Below are positions 27,278-37,542 of a stretch of 64,000 bases of DNA, piece by piece. The notes below the pieces were generated by a model. It was not told the DNA's origin. It worked only from the letters and a program-made list of their open reading frames with translations, and ran no database searches. Position 1 is the stretch's first letter, and every line of letters begins with the position of its first letter. The stretch covers positions 2,418,001 through 2,482,000 of the forward strand of contig NZ_CP045732.1 of assembly GCF_016864235.1 (NCBI RefSeq), read 5' to 3'. Origin of the DNA: Legionella sp. MW5194. GTDB taxonomy: Bacteria; Pseudomonadota; Gammaproteobacteria; Legionellales; Legionellaceae. The position numbers and the translations under genes were made by a program.

Positions 27278-28216
27278 ATGAAAAAATCCATGCTGTGTGC
27301 AGGATTACTGACTATTTTAGGCGCCTCGGATTACGTGAATGCGGCCGATCCCGCTGCCGTCACCACGACGACGCCGGTCCAGGGCTCCAGTACACCCACT
27401 GAAGGGACAACTCAACCCAATACTAACATCACGCAACCCACAAGCTCCGGCGTCCCGCAACCGACTACTCCGGGCGCTACCCAGCCCACCACCTCGGGAA
27501 CCCAACAGCCCCTGCCGACTCAGGCCACGCAACCAACCACATCAGGCACGCCACAACCCACAACCCCAGGTGCTACGCAACCGACCACCTCGGGTTATCC
27601 CCAATCCACGACTCAGCCAGCGGCCCAGCCCAACAATCAAAACACAACAACGCAGCCTGTGACAGTGACTCAACCGTCGGCCGCTGTAGCGCCAACCAAT
27701 CTGGACTGCAATTATAAAATTCCAGCGACGACAACCACCATTGAAGAAGCGCTGGTATCCAAATGGGCTGAAAACGCGGCGGAACAGGCGTTTGATTTTG
27801 ATTTCAATACCATTGACACGCAATTGTCAGCACTCAAAAACTGTTTCACTGACCAGGGATGGCAAAGTTTCAATGATGCCCTGCAAAAATCCGGCAACCT
27901 CAATGCCATCAAAACAGAAAAACTGACCGTCAGCAGCATGGTGGATGGAACCCCCACAGTGACTGCGATTAAAGACAATCAATGGAAGGTGACACTGCCT
28001 TTACAGGTCGTTTATCAAAATGAGAAAGAGAAGCTTAATCAACCGCTGACCTTGAGTCTCATCGTAGGCCGTAAAATCACCGGCGACCTTGGCATTATGC
28101 AGATGATTGCCATGCCGCGCCAGCCGATGACCAATGCACCAACCAACACGGCCACGGATGCCGCCACCCCGGCGCCTCAGCCTGCTCAAACCACTAATCC
28201 AAGCCCTAATCAATAA
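27278..28216 (+). CDS. IcmL/DotI-family protein with Thr/Pro/Gln-rich repeat region
   Basis: A 312-residue secreted protein with a signal peptide (about 1-22, MKKSMLCAGLLTILGASDYV). Residues 27-138 are low complexity (Thr, Pro, Gln, Gly, Ser), including an 18-residue unit (PQPTTPGATQPTTSG core) at 57-74 and 89-106. Residues about 140-285 match the periplasmic IcmL/DotI fold of the Dot/Icm type IVB secretion system: WAENAAEQAFDFDFNTID, LKNCFTDQGWQSFNDALQKSG, then WKVTLPLQVVYQ. True IcmL/DotI carry an N-terminal membrane helix, so this is a soluble, probably periplasmic paralogue. The start at 27278 begins the signal peptide. It lies 17 bases after hutG. A role as an accessory T4BSS component is inference. 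Confidence 0.8.
   Translation: MKKSMLCAGLLTILGASDYVNAADPAAVTTTTPVQGSSTPTEGTTQPNTNITQPTSSGVPQPTTPGATQPTTSGTQQPLPTQATQPTTSGTPQPTTPGATQPTTSGYPQSTTQPAAQPNNQNTTTQPVTVTQPSAAVAPTNLDCNYKIPATTTTIEEALVSKWAENAAEQAFDFDFNTIDTQLSALKNCFTDQGWQSFNDALQKSGNLNAIKTEKLTVSSMVDGTPTVTAIKDNQWKVTLPLQVVYQNEKEKLNQPLTLSLIVGRKITGDLGIMQMIAMPRQPMTNAPTNTATDAATPAPQPAQTTNPSPNQ
27446..27595 (+). repeat. Thr/Pro/Gln repeat in IcmL-like gene
   Basis: Two copies of an 18-codon unit (residues 57-74 and 89-106, one substitution between them) are separated by 14 codons of similar composition. The array is in frame and lies between the signal peptide and the IcmL-like domain. Confidence 0.75.
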
Positions 28217-28229
28217 AGGTAATCTCGAG

Positions 28230-28262
28230 GCGCATTCCGGATGAATGCGCTTCCCTTTTTAT
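28230..28262 (+). terminator. Rho-independent terminator after IcmL-like gene
   Basis: GCGCATTC/GAATGCGC with a CGGAT loop is followed by TTCCCTTTTT. It lies just after the IcmL-like stop. A potential start codon at 28245 falls within the right arm, which argues for the later start of the next gene. Confidence 0.75.
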
Positions 28263-28271
28263 GAGATCATT

Positions 28272-29447
28272 ATGCGCTATCCAATCATTACTGTTTGTTG
28301 TTTAGCCAGTTTCAGTGCTCATGCCAACGTGTTGCAATATTTTGCCGGCATCAGCTACAGCAATCCTGCGGAATTGTTCAAAGTCAAAAAAAATGAGGTG
28401 ATTATAGGCGGCAGCGGCTTTTATATCGATGCCCGCTTTTCAGGAAGCGTGTTAAATTTTAATACTTTTCAATATGGCAGTGGCAGCAGTGACTCCAAAC
28501 GGGTCAGTCTTCTCCCCTATGGCCGTATTGCCAAGCGTGTCGACAGTAAAATGGTTTTTGCGGTGGATATCACCGAACCCTTCCATTCCAATCTGGTTTG
28601 GGGCGCCCGCGACTTTACCCGCTATGCCTCCACTGAAACACTGATGACCGATGTTGATGTCAGTCCCCGTTTTTCTTACAGCATTACCCCCAAACTGTAT
28701 GCAGGCGGGGGCTTGAACTTCAATTTCCTGAAAAACAATGAAACCAACTGGGCACTGCCCATTAGCCCCACCCAATCCAGCACCCTGATTAACCGTACCG
28801 CCGGTTTTGGGGTCGGTTATAACACTGGCCTGTATTACATGATTAACCAGACCAATTTCTTTGGTCTTGCCTATTACGCATCGATTAAACAAAAAACCAA
28901 AGGCGAGAGTTTGCTGAATGGCATGGTTAATCCCAACCTGCAATTTAATTTCCGCATGCCGGCGACGACCATTATTAATTACGTGCACATTTTCAATCCC
29001 AAATGGCTGGTGAGTTTGCAGGCTTTTCGTACGGAATGGAATGCGAATCAGTTTGCGAAAATACGCAATACCGCCGCCCCGCCGCCGATAGGCCCTGATT
29101 TCACCTTTGTCATGAAATACGATCCCTCCTGGGCTTTTGCCGGTGCACTGCGTCGTCAGATGTCTGAAAAACTGGGTTTAACGTTCATTGCCATTCAGGA
29201 TAACGGGCCCGAACAGGATCGCCTGCGGACCATTAATTTTCCCTCAGATACCATTTATTTTGGCGGATTAGCCGCCGATTACCGAATTGGTAAAAATGCA
29301 ACGGTGGAATTGTTGTATGCCCGGGTCTTTTCCAAAACCCTGTTCAATAATACGGTCAACGTGAATAACCAACCCATCCCCTTTACGACCGGACGGGTCC
29401 GTATCCACGCTGACGTGCTGGATTTAAGACTGAAAATTCAGGCTTAA
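28272..29447 (+). CDS. FadL-like outer-membrane transport protein
   Basis: A 391-residue outer-membrane beta-barrel of the OMPP1/FadL/TodX family, which admits long-chain fatty acids or other hydrophobic molecules. A signal peptide covers about 1-18 (MRYPIITVCCLASFSAHA). The N-terminus has YSNPAEL, like the NPA-type hatch motif of FadL, and the barrel carries many alternating aromatic strands, ending in VLDLRLKIQA. The start at 28272 is chosen because the longer frame begins inside the terminator hairpin. Its stop overlaps the stop of the convergent L,D-transpeptidase gene by four bases. Confidence 0.8.
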   Translation: MRYPIITVCCLASFSAHANVLQYFAGISYSNPAELFKVKKNEVIIGGSGFYIDARFSGSVLNFNTFQYGSGSSDSKRVSLLPYGRIAKRVDSKMVFAVDITEPFHSNLVWGARDFTRYASTETLMTDVDVSPRFSYSITPKLYAGGGLNFNFLKNNETNWALPISPTQSSTLINRTAGFGVGYNTGLYYMINQTNFFGLAYYASIKQKTKGESLLNGMVNPNLQFNFRMPATTIINYVHIFNPKWLVSLQAFRTEWNANQFAKIRNTAAPPPIGPDFTFVMKYDPSWAFAGALRRQMSEKLGLTFIAIQDNGPEQDRLRTINFPSDTIYFGGLAADYRIGKNATVELLYARVFSKTLFNNTVNVNNQPIPFTTGRVRIHADVLDLRLKIQA

Positions 29448-30034
29448 TTTACTTTTTTCTCATCTTCATCGGCATACGGTAGAATAGTAACCTGTGTGCC
29501 GATGGTCATAAATTGCTCATTCAACCATTTGGCTGCACTGGGAAATACACGAACGCAACCATGGCTGGAGTTGCCATAGGGGACTTCATAAGCCGCATGC
29601 ACAGTGTAACCCTGATAGAAGTACATGCAATAAGGCATTTTTGCCCCACCTTTGGTATCCACCGGGTATTCACCGGAACGGCATTCAAGACCGCGCTTAT
29701 TGTAAACCCGGAAAGTTCCTGTCACCGTACGGCAAGGCTCACCCACATCTTCACAGAAATCCTGACCACCCGAAGCGGCTCCTGTCATCACCCGGTTGCC
29801 CTCTTCATCATAAGCAGCCCAGGCATACGCTTTTGGGTCAAAAATAAATTGTTTTTTGCCGGTAGCCGGCGCTTTTAAAGGAAAATAATCACGGCCGCGC
29901 TTATCCCTTAAATAATGAATGGTGCGATGCACATAGCCATTATCATCGGTGATCAAAGTGGACTCATCCATTTCCACGCACCCGGTGAGTGCCACAGAGG
30001 CAACAGACAAGCCTGCCCAAAACAACTTATTCAT
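29444..30034 (-). CDS. L,D-transpeptidase (YkuD) lipoprotein
   Basis: A 196-residue envelope enzyme that cross-links or anchors peptidoglycan by L,D bonds. A lipoprotein signal ends in VALTGC (C19). The YkuD domain shows H146 in YTVHAAYEV and the signature SHGCVRV with catalytic C160. Three further cysteine-containing stretches (FCEDVGEPC, LECRSG, PYCMYF) may form disulfides. The C-terminus is charged. Length and motifs are complete. A hairpin lies between it and ettA, so it probably has its own promoter. Confidence 0.92.
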   Translation of the reverse strand: MNKLFWAGLSVASVALTGCVEMDESTLITDDNGYVHRTIHYLRDKRGRDYFPLKAPATGKKQFIFDPKAYAWAAYDEEGNRVMTGAASGGQDFCEDVGEPCRTVTGTFRVYNKRGLECRSGEYPVDTKGGAKMPYCMYFYQGYTVHAAYEVPYGNSSHGCVRVFPSAAKWLNEQFMTIGTQVTILPYADEDEKKVN

Positions 30035-30057
30035 GGTAAACGACTCCCGCTTGGAAT

Positions 30058-30078
30058 CGGGCCTGCTTTTCAGGCCCG
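30058..30078. terminator. Hairpin between ettA and L,D-transpeptidase gene
   Basis: A perfect eight-base stem CGGGCCTG/CAGGCCCG with a CTTTT loop (plus-strand reading) lies 28 bases after the ettA stop. No T run follows on the minus strand, so it may be a weak or Rho-assisted terminator. Confidence 0.5.
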
Positions 30079-30105
30079 GTTAGACTAATTTTTATTATTT
30101 CACTG

Positions 30106-31779
30106 TCAGGCACTTAAACGACGGTACTTGATACGGGTGGGTCTGGCAGCCTCATCACCCAGGCGACGCTTTCTATCCGCTTCGTAGTCACTGTAATTGC
30201 CTTCAAAAAAGACAACCTGGGAATCCCCTTCGAATGCCATCAGGTGAGTGCAGATCCTGTCCAGGAACCAGCGATCGTGAGACACGACAATCGCACATCC
30301 CGGGAAATTTAAAATGGCTTCTTCCAGCGAACGCAGGGTTTCCACATCCAAATCGTTACTGGGCTCGTCAAGCAGGAGCACATTGCCGCCGCTCTTGAGC
30401 AATTTAGCCAAATGCACCCGATTTCGTTCCCCTCCGGAAAGCTGGAACATTTTTTTCTGCTGATCGGCGCCTTTGAAATTAAAGCGCCCCACGTAGGCTC
30501 GTGACGGCATCTGGAAACTGCCAATCTGCATGATGTCGTGACCATTGGAGATCTCTTCCCAGACTGTCTTGTTGTCATCCAGGTGATCACGCATCTGATC
30601 GACGTAAGCAAGATTCACCGTTTCACCTACGATGATTTCACCGCTGTCGGGGCTTTCTCTGCCGGTGAGCATTTTTAAAAAGGTGGATTTACCGGCGCCA
30701 TTGGGACCGATGATACCTAAAATACCGCCTTTGGGCAGTTTGAAATTCAAATCGTCAATCAACAACCGATCGCCAAAGGCTTTACGAACGTGGCTCGCTT
30801 CGATAACCAGTTCGCCCAAGCGTTCCCCCGGGGGAATATACAACTCGTTGGTTTCGTTACGCTTCTGAAATTCCTTGGAATTCATTTCCTCAAATCGGGC
30901 CAGTCGCGCTTTGTTTTTGGCATGGCGGCCTTTGGGTGAGGTACGAACCCATTTCAGTTCGGCTTTGATGGCGCGCTCATGAGCTGCCTGCTGTTTTTCT
31001 TCCATGGCCAGACGGGCTTCTTTCTGCTCAAGCCAGGCGGTGTAATTGCCTTTGTAAGGAATACCTTCCCCTCTATCCAGCTCAAGAATCCATTCCGCCG
31101 CATTATCGAGGAAATAGCGATCGTGGGTGATGGCCACGACAGTGCCAGGAAATTCTTCAAGGTAACGCTCAAGCCAGGCCACGCTTTCTGCGTCAAGGTG
31201 GTTGGTCGGCTCATCGAGAAGCAGCATGTCGGGATTGGATAACAACAATCGGCAAAGGGCCACGCGGCGCCGCTCCCCTCCGGACAGTTTATCGATGACT
31301 GCACTCCAGTCCGGCAGACGTAACGCGTCGGCAGCCACATCAAGACGTCGGTCTAAATCCCAGCCACCGTGCGTTTCAATGTAATTCTGCAAGTCGCCCT
31401 GCTTAGCCAGCAGATCATTCATTTCGTCATCGCTCATGGGTTCGGCAAAACGCATGCTGATTTCATCAAACTGACGCAATTTTTCCTTGATCTCGCCCAC
31501 ACCCTCTTCCACGATTTCACGCACGGTTTTGGTTAAATCAAGTTCTGGTTCCTGGGCCAGGTAACCAATTTTAGTGCCGGGTTTTGGCCGTGCTTCACCA
31601 TTAAACTGGGTATCGACCCCGGCCATGATGCGCAACAAGGTGGATTTACCAGAGCCGTTTAATCCAAGGACACCAATCTTGGCACCTGGGAAAAAACTCA
31701 AGGAAATGTCCTTGAGAATAACCCGCTGGTTATCAACGACTTTGGTGACCCGATTCATTGTATAAATATAATCCGACAT
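30106..31779 (-). CDS. ettA: Energy-dependent translational throttle protein EttA (ABC-F)
   Basis: EttA is a ribosome-bound ABC-F ATPase that gates the first elongation step according to ATP/ADP. The 557-residue protein has two ATPase domains, each with Walker A (GLNGSGKST near 39-47 and GPNGAGKST near 356-364), signature LSGGE and Walker B with the catalytic Glu, joined by a basic linker (about 245-310). It lacks transmembrane segments. It starts MSDYIYTMNRVTKVV, the typical EttA N-terminus, and its length matches the family. Confidence 0.97.
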   Translation of the reverse strand: MSDYIYTMNRVTKVVDNQRVILKDISLSFFPGAKIGVLGLNGSGKSTLLRIMAGVDTQFNGEARPKPGTKIGYLAQEPELDLTKTVREIVEEGVGEIKEKLRQFDEISMRFAEPMSDDEMNDLLAKQGDLQNYIETHGGWDLDRRLDVAADALRLPDWSAVIDKLSGGERRRVALCRLLLSNPDMLLLDEPTNHLDAESVAWLERYLEEFPGTVVAITHDRYFLDNAAEWILELDRGEGIPYKGNYTAWLEQKEARLAMEEKQQAAHERAIKAELKWVRTSPKGRHAKNKARLARFEEMNSKEFQKRNETNELYIPPGERLGELVIEASHVRKAFGDRLLIDDLNFKLPKGGILGIIGPNGAGKSTFLKMLTGRESPDSGEIIVGETVNLAYVDQMRDHLDDNKTVWEEISNGHDIMQIGSFQMPSRAYVGRFNFKGADQQKKMFQLSGGERNRVHLAKLLKSGGNVLLLDEPSNDLDVETLRSLEEAILNFPGCAIVVSHDRWFLDRICTHLMAFEGDSQVVFFEGNYSDYEADRKRRLGDEAARPTRIKYRRLSA

Positions 31780-31841
31780 TCATTCCCCGCTTATTATCAA
31801 ACGCTGGCCCGCACGTTAAACCAAAAACCCTAATTACTCAA

Positions 31842-31861
31842 GCCATACACCGGTGAATGGC
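31842..31861. terminator. Palindromic hairpin after tdh
   Basis: GCCAT-A-CACC/GGTG-A-ATGGC is an imperfect palindrome abutting the tdh stop codon on the minus strand. It probably marks the end of the kbl-tdh transcript; there is no T tract. Confidence 0.45.
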
Positions 31862-32887
31862 TTAATTCCAGTCCAGGATGACTTTGCCCGATTGGCCTGA
31901 CGCCATAATCTGGAATGCATCCTGGTATTGGTCCACATGGAAGTGATGGGTAATCACCGGTGCAATGTTCAAACCGCTTTGCAGCATGGCAATCATTTTG
32001 TACCAGGTTTCAAACATTTCACGACCATAAATACCCTTCATCACCAGACCTTTAAAAATCACCTGATTCCAGTCAATGGGTGTTTCCTGCGGCGGTATAC
32101 CCAGGATCGCCACATGCCCGCCATGGTTCATGGCGCGAACCATGTCATTTAAAGCCATGGGATTGCCTGACATTTCAAGGCCGACATCAAACCCTTCGGT
32201 CATGCCAAGCTCCTCCATTACATCCTTGATGTTCTGGTATTTCACATTGACAGCTCGCGTGGCCCCCATTTTGCGAGCCAATTCCAGACGATGATCATTC
32301 ACGTCGGTAATCACCACGTGACGCGCCCCAATGTGGCGAGCGATGGCGACCGCCATAATACCAATAGGACCCGCGCCGGTGATCAATACATCTTCGCCAA
32401 CCATGTCAAACGCCAGAGCGCAATGGGTGGCATTGCCGAACGGGTCGAGGATGGCCGCCTGATCGCCCGTGATATTATCCGGCAGAACCAGCACGTTGCT
32501 GGCAGGCAGGGAAAGGTATTCGGCAAAACACCCGGGGCGATTGACACCGACGCCCAGGGTATTGCGGCAAAGGTGACGCTTGCCCGCACGGCAATTACGG
32601 CACATGCCGCAGGTAATGTGGCCTTCACCGGAGACACGCTGTCCCACCTTCAAGCCTTTGACTTCTGAACCAACTTCAGCGATTACCCCATAAAATTCAT
32701 GGCCTACCGTCATGGGGACAGGGATAGTGGCCTGTGCCCATTCATCCCAGGAATAAATATGAATATCGGTACCGCAAATGGCTGTTTTTTCAATTTTGAT
32801 TAACACGTCATTGACGCCATACTCCGGCACAGGTACATCTTCCATCCAGATACCGGGTTCTCTTTTTGCCTTCACTAATGATTTCAT
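31862..32887 (-). CDS. tdh: L-threonine 3-dehydrogenase
   Basis: Tdh oxidises threonine to 2-amino-3-ketobutyrate with NAD. Starting at the ATG at 32887 (AGGTGA in front) gives 341 residues, equal to the E. coli enzyme; a GTG three codons earlier is less likely. The catalytic zinc site is ICGTDIH (C38, T40, H43), GHE follows near 63, the structural zinc site is the CGMCRNC...C cluster near 93-107, and the NAD site is GAGPIG near 170. It follows kbl by 34 bases in the same order as E. coli, and the two enzymes are known to pass the unstable intermediate between them. Confidence 0.97.
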   Translation of the reverse strand: MKSLVKAKREPGIWMEDVPVPEYGVNDVLIKIEKTAICGTDIHIYSWDEWAQATIPVPMTVGHEFYGVIAEVGSEVKGLKVGQRVSGEGHITCGMCRNCRAGKRHLCRNTLGVGVNRPGCFAEYLSLPASNVLVLPDNITGDQAAILDPFGNATHCALAFDMVGEDVLITGAGPIGIMAVAIARHIGARHVVITDVNDHRLELARKMGATRAVNVKYQNIKDVMEELGMTEGFDVGLEMSGNPMALNDMVRAMNHGGHVAILGIPPQETPIDWNQVIFKGLVMKGIYGREMFETWYKMIAMLQSGLNIAPVITHHFHVDQYQDAFQIMASGQSGKVILDWN

Positions 32888-32921
32888 CGACTTCACCTAA
32901 TGCGTTAACAACACAAACTGA

Positions 32922-34106
<1,185 letters not shown>

Positions 34107-34482
34107 AACACTCTCCCAAGTTTAAAAAATTGAGAAATGATAGCAAATTTTAGACAAACTCACCATGAAATCAAGCGGAATTTGTTCACAAACAACACGC
34201 ATACTACTGAAGGCGCTGAGCTTAAACCCTCTGGCTCAGGCTGTTTAGCCGTCTTGTCCAATCGGGCCGTACTCTGCGGTCTATTAAAATGAAGAGTCCT
34301 TCATTCGGTCATTTTGCCGTTTCATTTTTATTTCAATAGTATAACGGCAGGCAAATGCCAGTTTAATGTCAAAAACTACTTAATAATTCAAATAGACACT
34401 TGAACCATCGCACCTTGCCGCAATTCTTGCTAAAATGTCTGCAACGCTTTAACCTAAACAGCTAAGGTAATGGTAAGTACTG
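34107..34482. other. Divergent spacer between kbl and pcm
   Basis: No gene is supported in these 376 bases. The spacer is AT-rich on its flanks and must hold promoters for both directions. Two hairpins were seen: AATGAAG/CTTCATT with an AGTC loop at about 34289-34306, and TGCCGTT/AACGGCA at 34315-34321 and 34343-34349 with an AT-rich loop. CTGAGC/GCTCAG arms also occur near 34217. None was recognised as a known riboswitch. Confidence 0.45.
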
Positions 34483-35136
34483 ATGAGCAGCCAAAACGCA
34501 CGAATTAATATGGTCAAACAGCAGCTTCGTACAGGCGACGTCCTTGAAGAAGCCATTCTCGATCTTTTTGACATGTTTTCGCGACACGAGTTCGTGCCGC
34601 CAGCCATGAAAGAATTCGCCTATTCCGATATGCAGATACCGCTGGCTCACGGGCAAAAAATGATGACCCCGCTGGAAGAGGGTACTCTGCTGCAGGCATT
34701 AGCCCTCGATGGCCACGAAACCGTCCTGGAAGTGGGAACGGGTTCCGGATACCTCACAGCCCTGCTAAGCCGCCTTTGCCAAAAGGTCATTAGTGTGGAT
34801 TATTATGCCGATTTGACTAACGACGCCCGCGCAAAACTTGAAAAGTACCATTGCCATAATGTTGAGCTCATCACCGGCGATGGCAGCCGCGGCTGGTTGG
34901 ATAAAGCCCCGTATGATGTTGTCCTGCTGACCGGTGCAGTTGACGCGGTGACCGAAACACATCGCCTCCAGGTGTTACCGGGCGGCAAACTCTTTGCCAT
35001 TGTTGGCCGGGCTCCGGTCATGCAGGGCCGTCTGTACACGCTGGATCATCAGGGCAACTGGTCGGATCGATTATTGTTTGAAACCAATCTTCCGCCATTA
35101 ATTGACAAATTAAAACCCAAAGAATTTGTTTTCTAG
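34483..35136 (+). CDS. Protein-L-isoaspartate O-methyltransferase family protein
   Basis: A 217-residue SAM-dependent methyltransferase of the PCMT family, which repairs isoaspartyl residues or acts as a related methylase. The SAM site is VLEVGTGSGYLTALL (about 81-95); the N-terminus has RHEFVPPAMKEFAYSDMQIPLAHGQKM, the usual Pcm substrate region. It lacks some residues of standard Pcm and matches the branch often found upstream of tolC. It is separated by 12 bases from tolC and so probably forms an operon with tolC and ttcA. True isoaspartyl activity is not certain. Confidence 0.88.
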   Translation: MSSQNARINMVKQQLRTGDVLEEAILDLFDMFSRHEFVPPAMKEFAYSDMQIPLAHGQKMMTPLEEGTLLQALALDGHETVLEVGTGSGYLTALLSRLCQKVISVDYYADLTNDARAKLEKYHCHNVELITGDGSRGWLDKAPYDVVLLTGAVDAVTETHRLQVLPGGKLFAIVGRAPVMQGRLYTLDHQGNWSDRLLFETNLPPLIDKLKPKEFVF

Positions 35137-35148
35137 GACGCTGAACGC

Positions 35149-36522
35149 ATGAAGAAAAAATTACTTTTATGCTTGACGTTGGTTACCGGTATCACTCAAA
35201 CCGTTTACGCCACGGATTTGATGGATATCTACCAGCAGGCTCTGGAGAATGATCCAACCTTTAAAGAAGCATACAGTACTTACATGTCCAGCAGCGAGGC
35301 CATTCCGCAGGCACGCGCCGCGCTGTATCCTCAGGTGACCGTTGGCGGCACAACGGGCCGAAACGTTCAGGATGTGACGACCGTGACCCGCATTCAGGAA
35401 ACCTTTAACAGCAATCAATGGACGGTAACCGCCTCCCAGGCGGTATTCAATTATCAGGCCTGGTCGCGTGTGCAGCAGGCCAAAGCGTCTGTTAAAGCAG
35501 CGCAGGCCACGTTTAATGATGCAGCTCAAGACCTGATTGTACGTACGGCCAAAGCCTATTTTGATGTTCTGTTTGCCAAGGACACGCTGAATTTTGCTGA
35601 AGCCAAAAAACGCGCCAACAAACGCCAGCTTGAGCAGGCGGAGCAACGGTTTAAAGTCGGTCTCGATGCCATTACCTCCGTCTATGAAGCGAAAGCCGCT
35701 TACGACCAATCCGTCGCCGAAGTCATTTCCGCACGCAACAATCAGATCAATCAGAACGAGAATCTACGAAAATTAACCAACCACGTGTACGAATTTTTAG
35801 CCCCTCTGCGTGACAGCCGTATTCCATTAATAAGACCGGAACCGGACAATGTGGATGAATGGGTGGATACCGGCCTCAAACAGAATTACCGGCTCTTTTC
35901 TGCCAAATTCGGCCTACAGGCTGCCCATGAAAACATTCGGGCCAATGCAGCAGGCGCCTGGCCTACGCTCGCAATTCAGAGCAATGCCCTTCAAACCCAT
36001 AACAGCGGCGGTTCAACGTCTTTCTTTGTGCCGCAACGCCAAACGACAGCCAATGTCGCCCTGGCACTGAATTTTCCAGTTTTTCAAGGTGGTCTTGTTC
36101 AATCGCAAACCCGTCAGGCTCAATACGATTATCAAACCTCGAGTGAGCAACTGGAGCAGACTTACCGTGACGTGGTGGTCAACAGCCGCATTGCTTTTAA
36201 CACCATCGTCGATGGCATCAGCAAAGTGAAGGCTGACCGCCAGACTGTGATCTCTCAACAAAATTCGCTGGAAAGCACCGAAGCCCAATTCCAGGTAGGA
36301 ACACGAACCATGGTGGACGTTGTTAACGCTCAACAACGCCTGTTTGAGGCTCAGGAGCAATTAGCCCGGGATCAATACAATCTGATTAATGCCATGCTGC
36401 AGCTTAAGTACCTGGCTGGCACGCTGAATGTAAATGATCTGGAGGAAATCAATTCCTGGCTCTCCACTCCCCGTGTTGCCGGCTTCCCACCGTCACAAAC
36501 GGTTCCAGATACCCACCATTAG
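35149..36522 (+). CDS. tolC: TolC-family outer-membrane channel
   Basis: A 457-residue outer-membrane factor that forms the trimeric exit duct for RND pumps and type I secretion. A signal peptide covers about 1-21 (MKKKLLLCLTLVTGITQTVYA). The mature protein begins TDLMDIYQQALENDPTFKEA, a TolC hallmark, and shows the internal repeat of two long coiled-coil hairpins (about 90-215 and 300-420). It lies between pcm and ttcA. It could serve the RND pair at 8041-12448, which has no channel gene of its own. Confidence 0.94.
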   Translation: MKKKLLLCLTLVTGITQTVYATDLMDIYQQALENDPTFKEAYSTYMSSSEAIPQARAALYPQVTVGGTTGRNVQDVTTVTRIQETFNSNQWTVTASQAVFNYQAWSRVQQAKASVKAAQATFNDAAQDLIVRTAKAYFDVLFAKDTLNFAEAKKRANKRQLEQAEQRFKVGLDAITSVYEAKAAYDQSVAEVISARNNQINQNENLRKLTNHVYEFLAPLRDSRIPLIRPEPDNVDEWVDTGLKQNYRLFSAKFGLQAAHENIRANAAGAWPTLAIQSNALQTHNSGGSTSFFVPQRQTTANVALALNFPVFQGGLVQSQTRQAQYDYQTSSEQLEQTYRDVVVNSRIAFNTIVDGISKVKADRQTVISQQNSLESTEAQFQVGTRTMVDVVNAQQRLFEAQEQLARDQYNLINAMLQLKYLAGTLNVNDLEEINSWLSTPRVAGFPPSQTVPDTHH

Positions 36523-36541
36523 TTTATGATTAGGTTGTTAA

Positions 36542-37405
36542 ATGATGTCCTCCACTCCGTCTCAAGTTGAAAAAAAATTATTGCATTACACAGGCAAGGC
36601 TATTGCTGATTTTAATATGATCCAACGCGGTGATCGCGTGATGGTCTGCCTGTCAGGCGGTAAGGATTCCTTCACGCTGCTGACCCTGCTGCATACCCTG
36701 CGCAAACGCTCAAACAATAAATTTGATGTCTTTGCTTTTACCCTTGATCAGGCCCAGCCTGGCTGGGATGACAGCCGCCTGCGCCAATGGCTTGCTGACA
36801 GGAACATTCCGCACGAAATCCTTACCCGCGACACGTACAGCATCGTCAAGGAAAAAATACCTGAAGGGAAAACCTATTGTTCACTGTGTTCGCGTTTAAG
36901 ACGAGGAATTATTTACCGTTACGCGGAAGAGCAGGGTTACACCAAAATTGCGCTCGGCCATCATCGTGATGATTTAATCCGCACGTTGCTGATGTCCATT
37001 CTTTACAATGGCGATACACGCTCCATGCCGCCCAAATTGTTAAGCGACAATAAAAAGCACATTGTTATCCGCCCCCTTTGTTATGTGCAGGAACGCGACA
37101 TCATCACCTTTGCCAAAGAGCAGGCTTACCCCATTATCCCCTGCAACCTGTGCGGTTCTCAGGAAAATTTAATGCGCAAGCGGGTAGGCAGGCTGATTGA
37201 TGAGCTGGCTGAAGAAAATCCCAAAGTACCCAGTAATATTCTGCACGCCTTGCAAAGCATCAAGCCCAGCCAACTGATGGATCAGGATTTGTGGCAGTTT
37301 AAACACCTGGAGAAAGAATTAGTCACTGGCGCGGCAAGAGACACAGAGGCTGTTTTTTCTCATGATGAACTCCCGAGCGAAGAAGAGGTTGAAACGGCGC
37401 TTTAA
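36542..37405 (+). CDS. ttcA: tRNA 2-thiocytidine(32) synthetase
   Basis: TtcA adds sulfur to cytidine 32 of certain tRNAs with ATP and an iron-sulfur cluster. The 287-residue protein has the PP-loop SGGKDS (38-43), CSLC (C113 and C116) and CNLC (C201 and C204), which supply the cluster ligands, plus LGHHRDD. Length is slightly short of the E. coli protein but all motifs are intact. Two adjacent ATG codons make the start uncertain by one residue. It follows tolC by 19 bases. Confidence 0.96.
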   Translation: MMSSTPSQVEKKLLHYTGKAIADFNMIQRGDRVMVCLSGGKDSFTLLTLLHTLRKRSNNKFDVFAFTLDQAQPGWDDSRLRQWLADRNIPHEILTRDTYSIVKEKIPEGKTYCSLCSRLRRGIIYRYAEEQGYTKIALGHHRDDLIRTLLMSILYNGDTRSMPPKLLSDNKKHIVIRPLCYVQERDIITFAKEQAYPIIPCNLCGSQENLMRKRVGRLIDELAEENPKVPSNILHALQSIKPSQLMDQDLWQFKHLEKELVTGAARDTEAVFSHDELPSEEEVETAL

Positions 37406-37460
37406 GCATGACAACCGTTGTTTTTCCCTGTAACCTTGTTTGTTGAAGTGTTATTCTTGT

Positions 37461-37494
37461 GTAAAGAAATTTTTCTTTACTGTAAAGTTCTTTA
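37461..37494. promoter_or_regulatory. Two adjacent palindromes upstream of SulP-carbonic anhydrase gene
   Basis: GTAAAGAAA-TT-TTTCTTTAC (37461-37480) is a perfect nine-base inverted repeat, followed at once by TAAAG-TT-CTTTA (37483-37494), a second one with the same TAAAG half site. They lie 49-82 bases before the ATG and look like tandem operator sites. The binding protein is unknown; the first could alternatively fold as an RNA hairpin. Confidence 0.5.
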
Positions 37495-37542
37495 ATCATA
37501 CACTTCGGATTATTTTGAGCTAATTTGACGAGGTTTAAGCAT

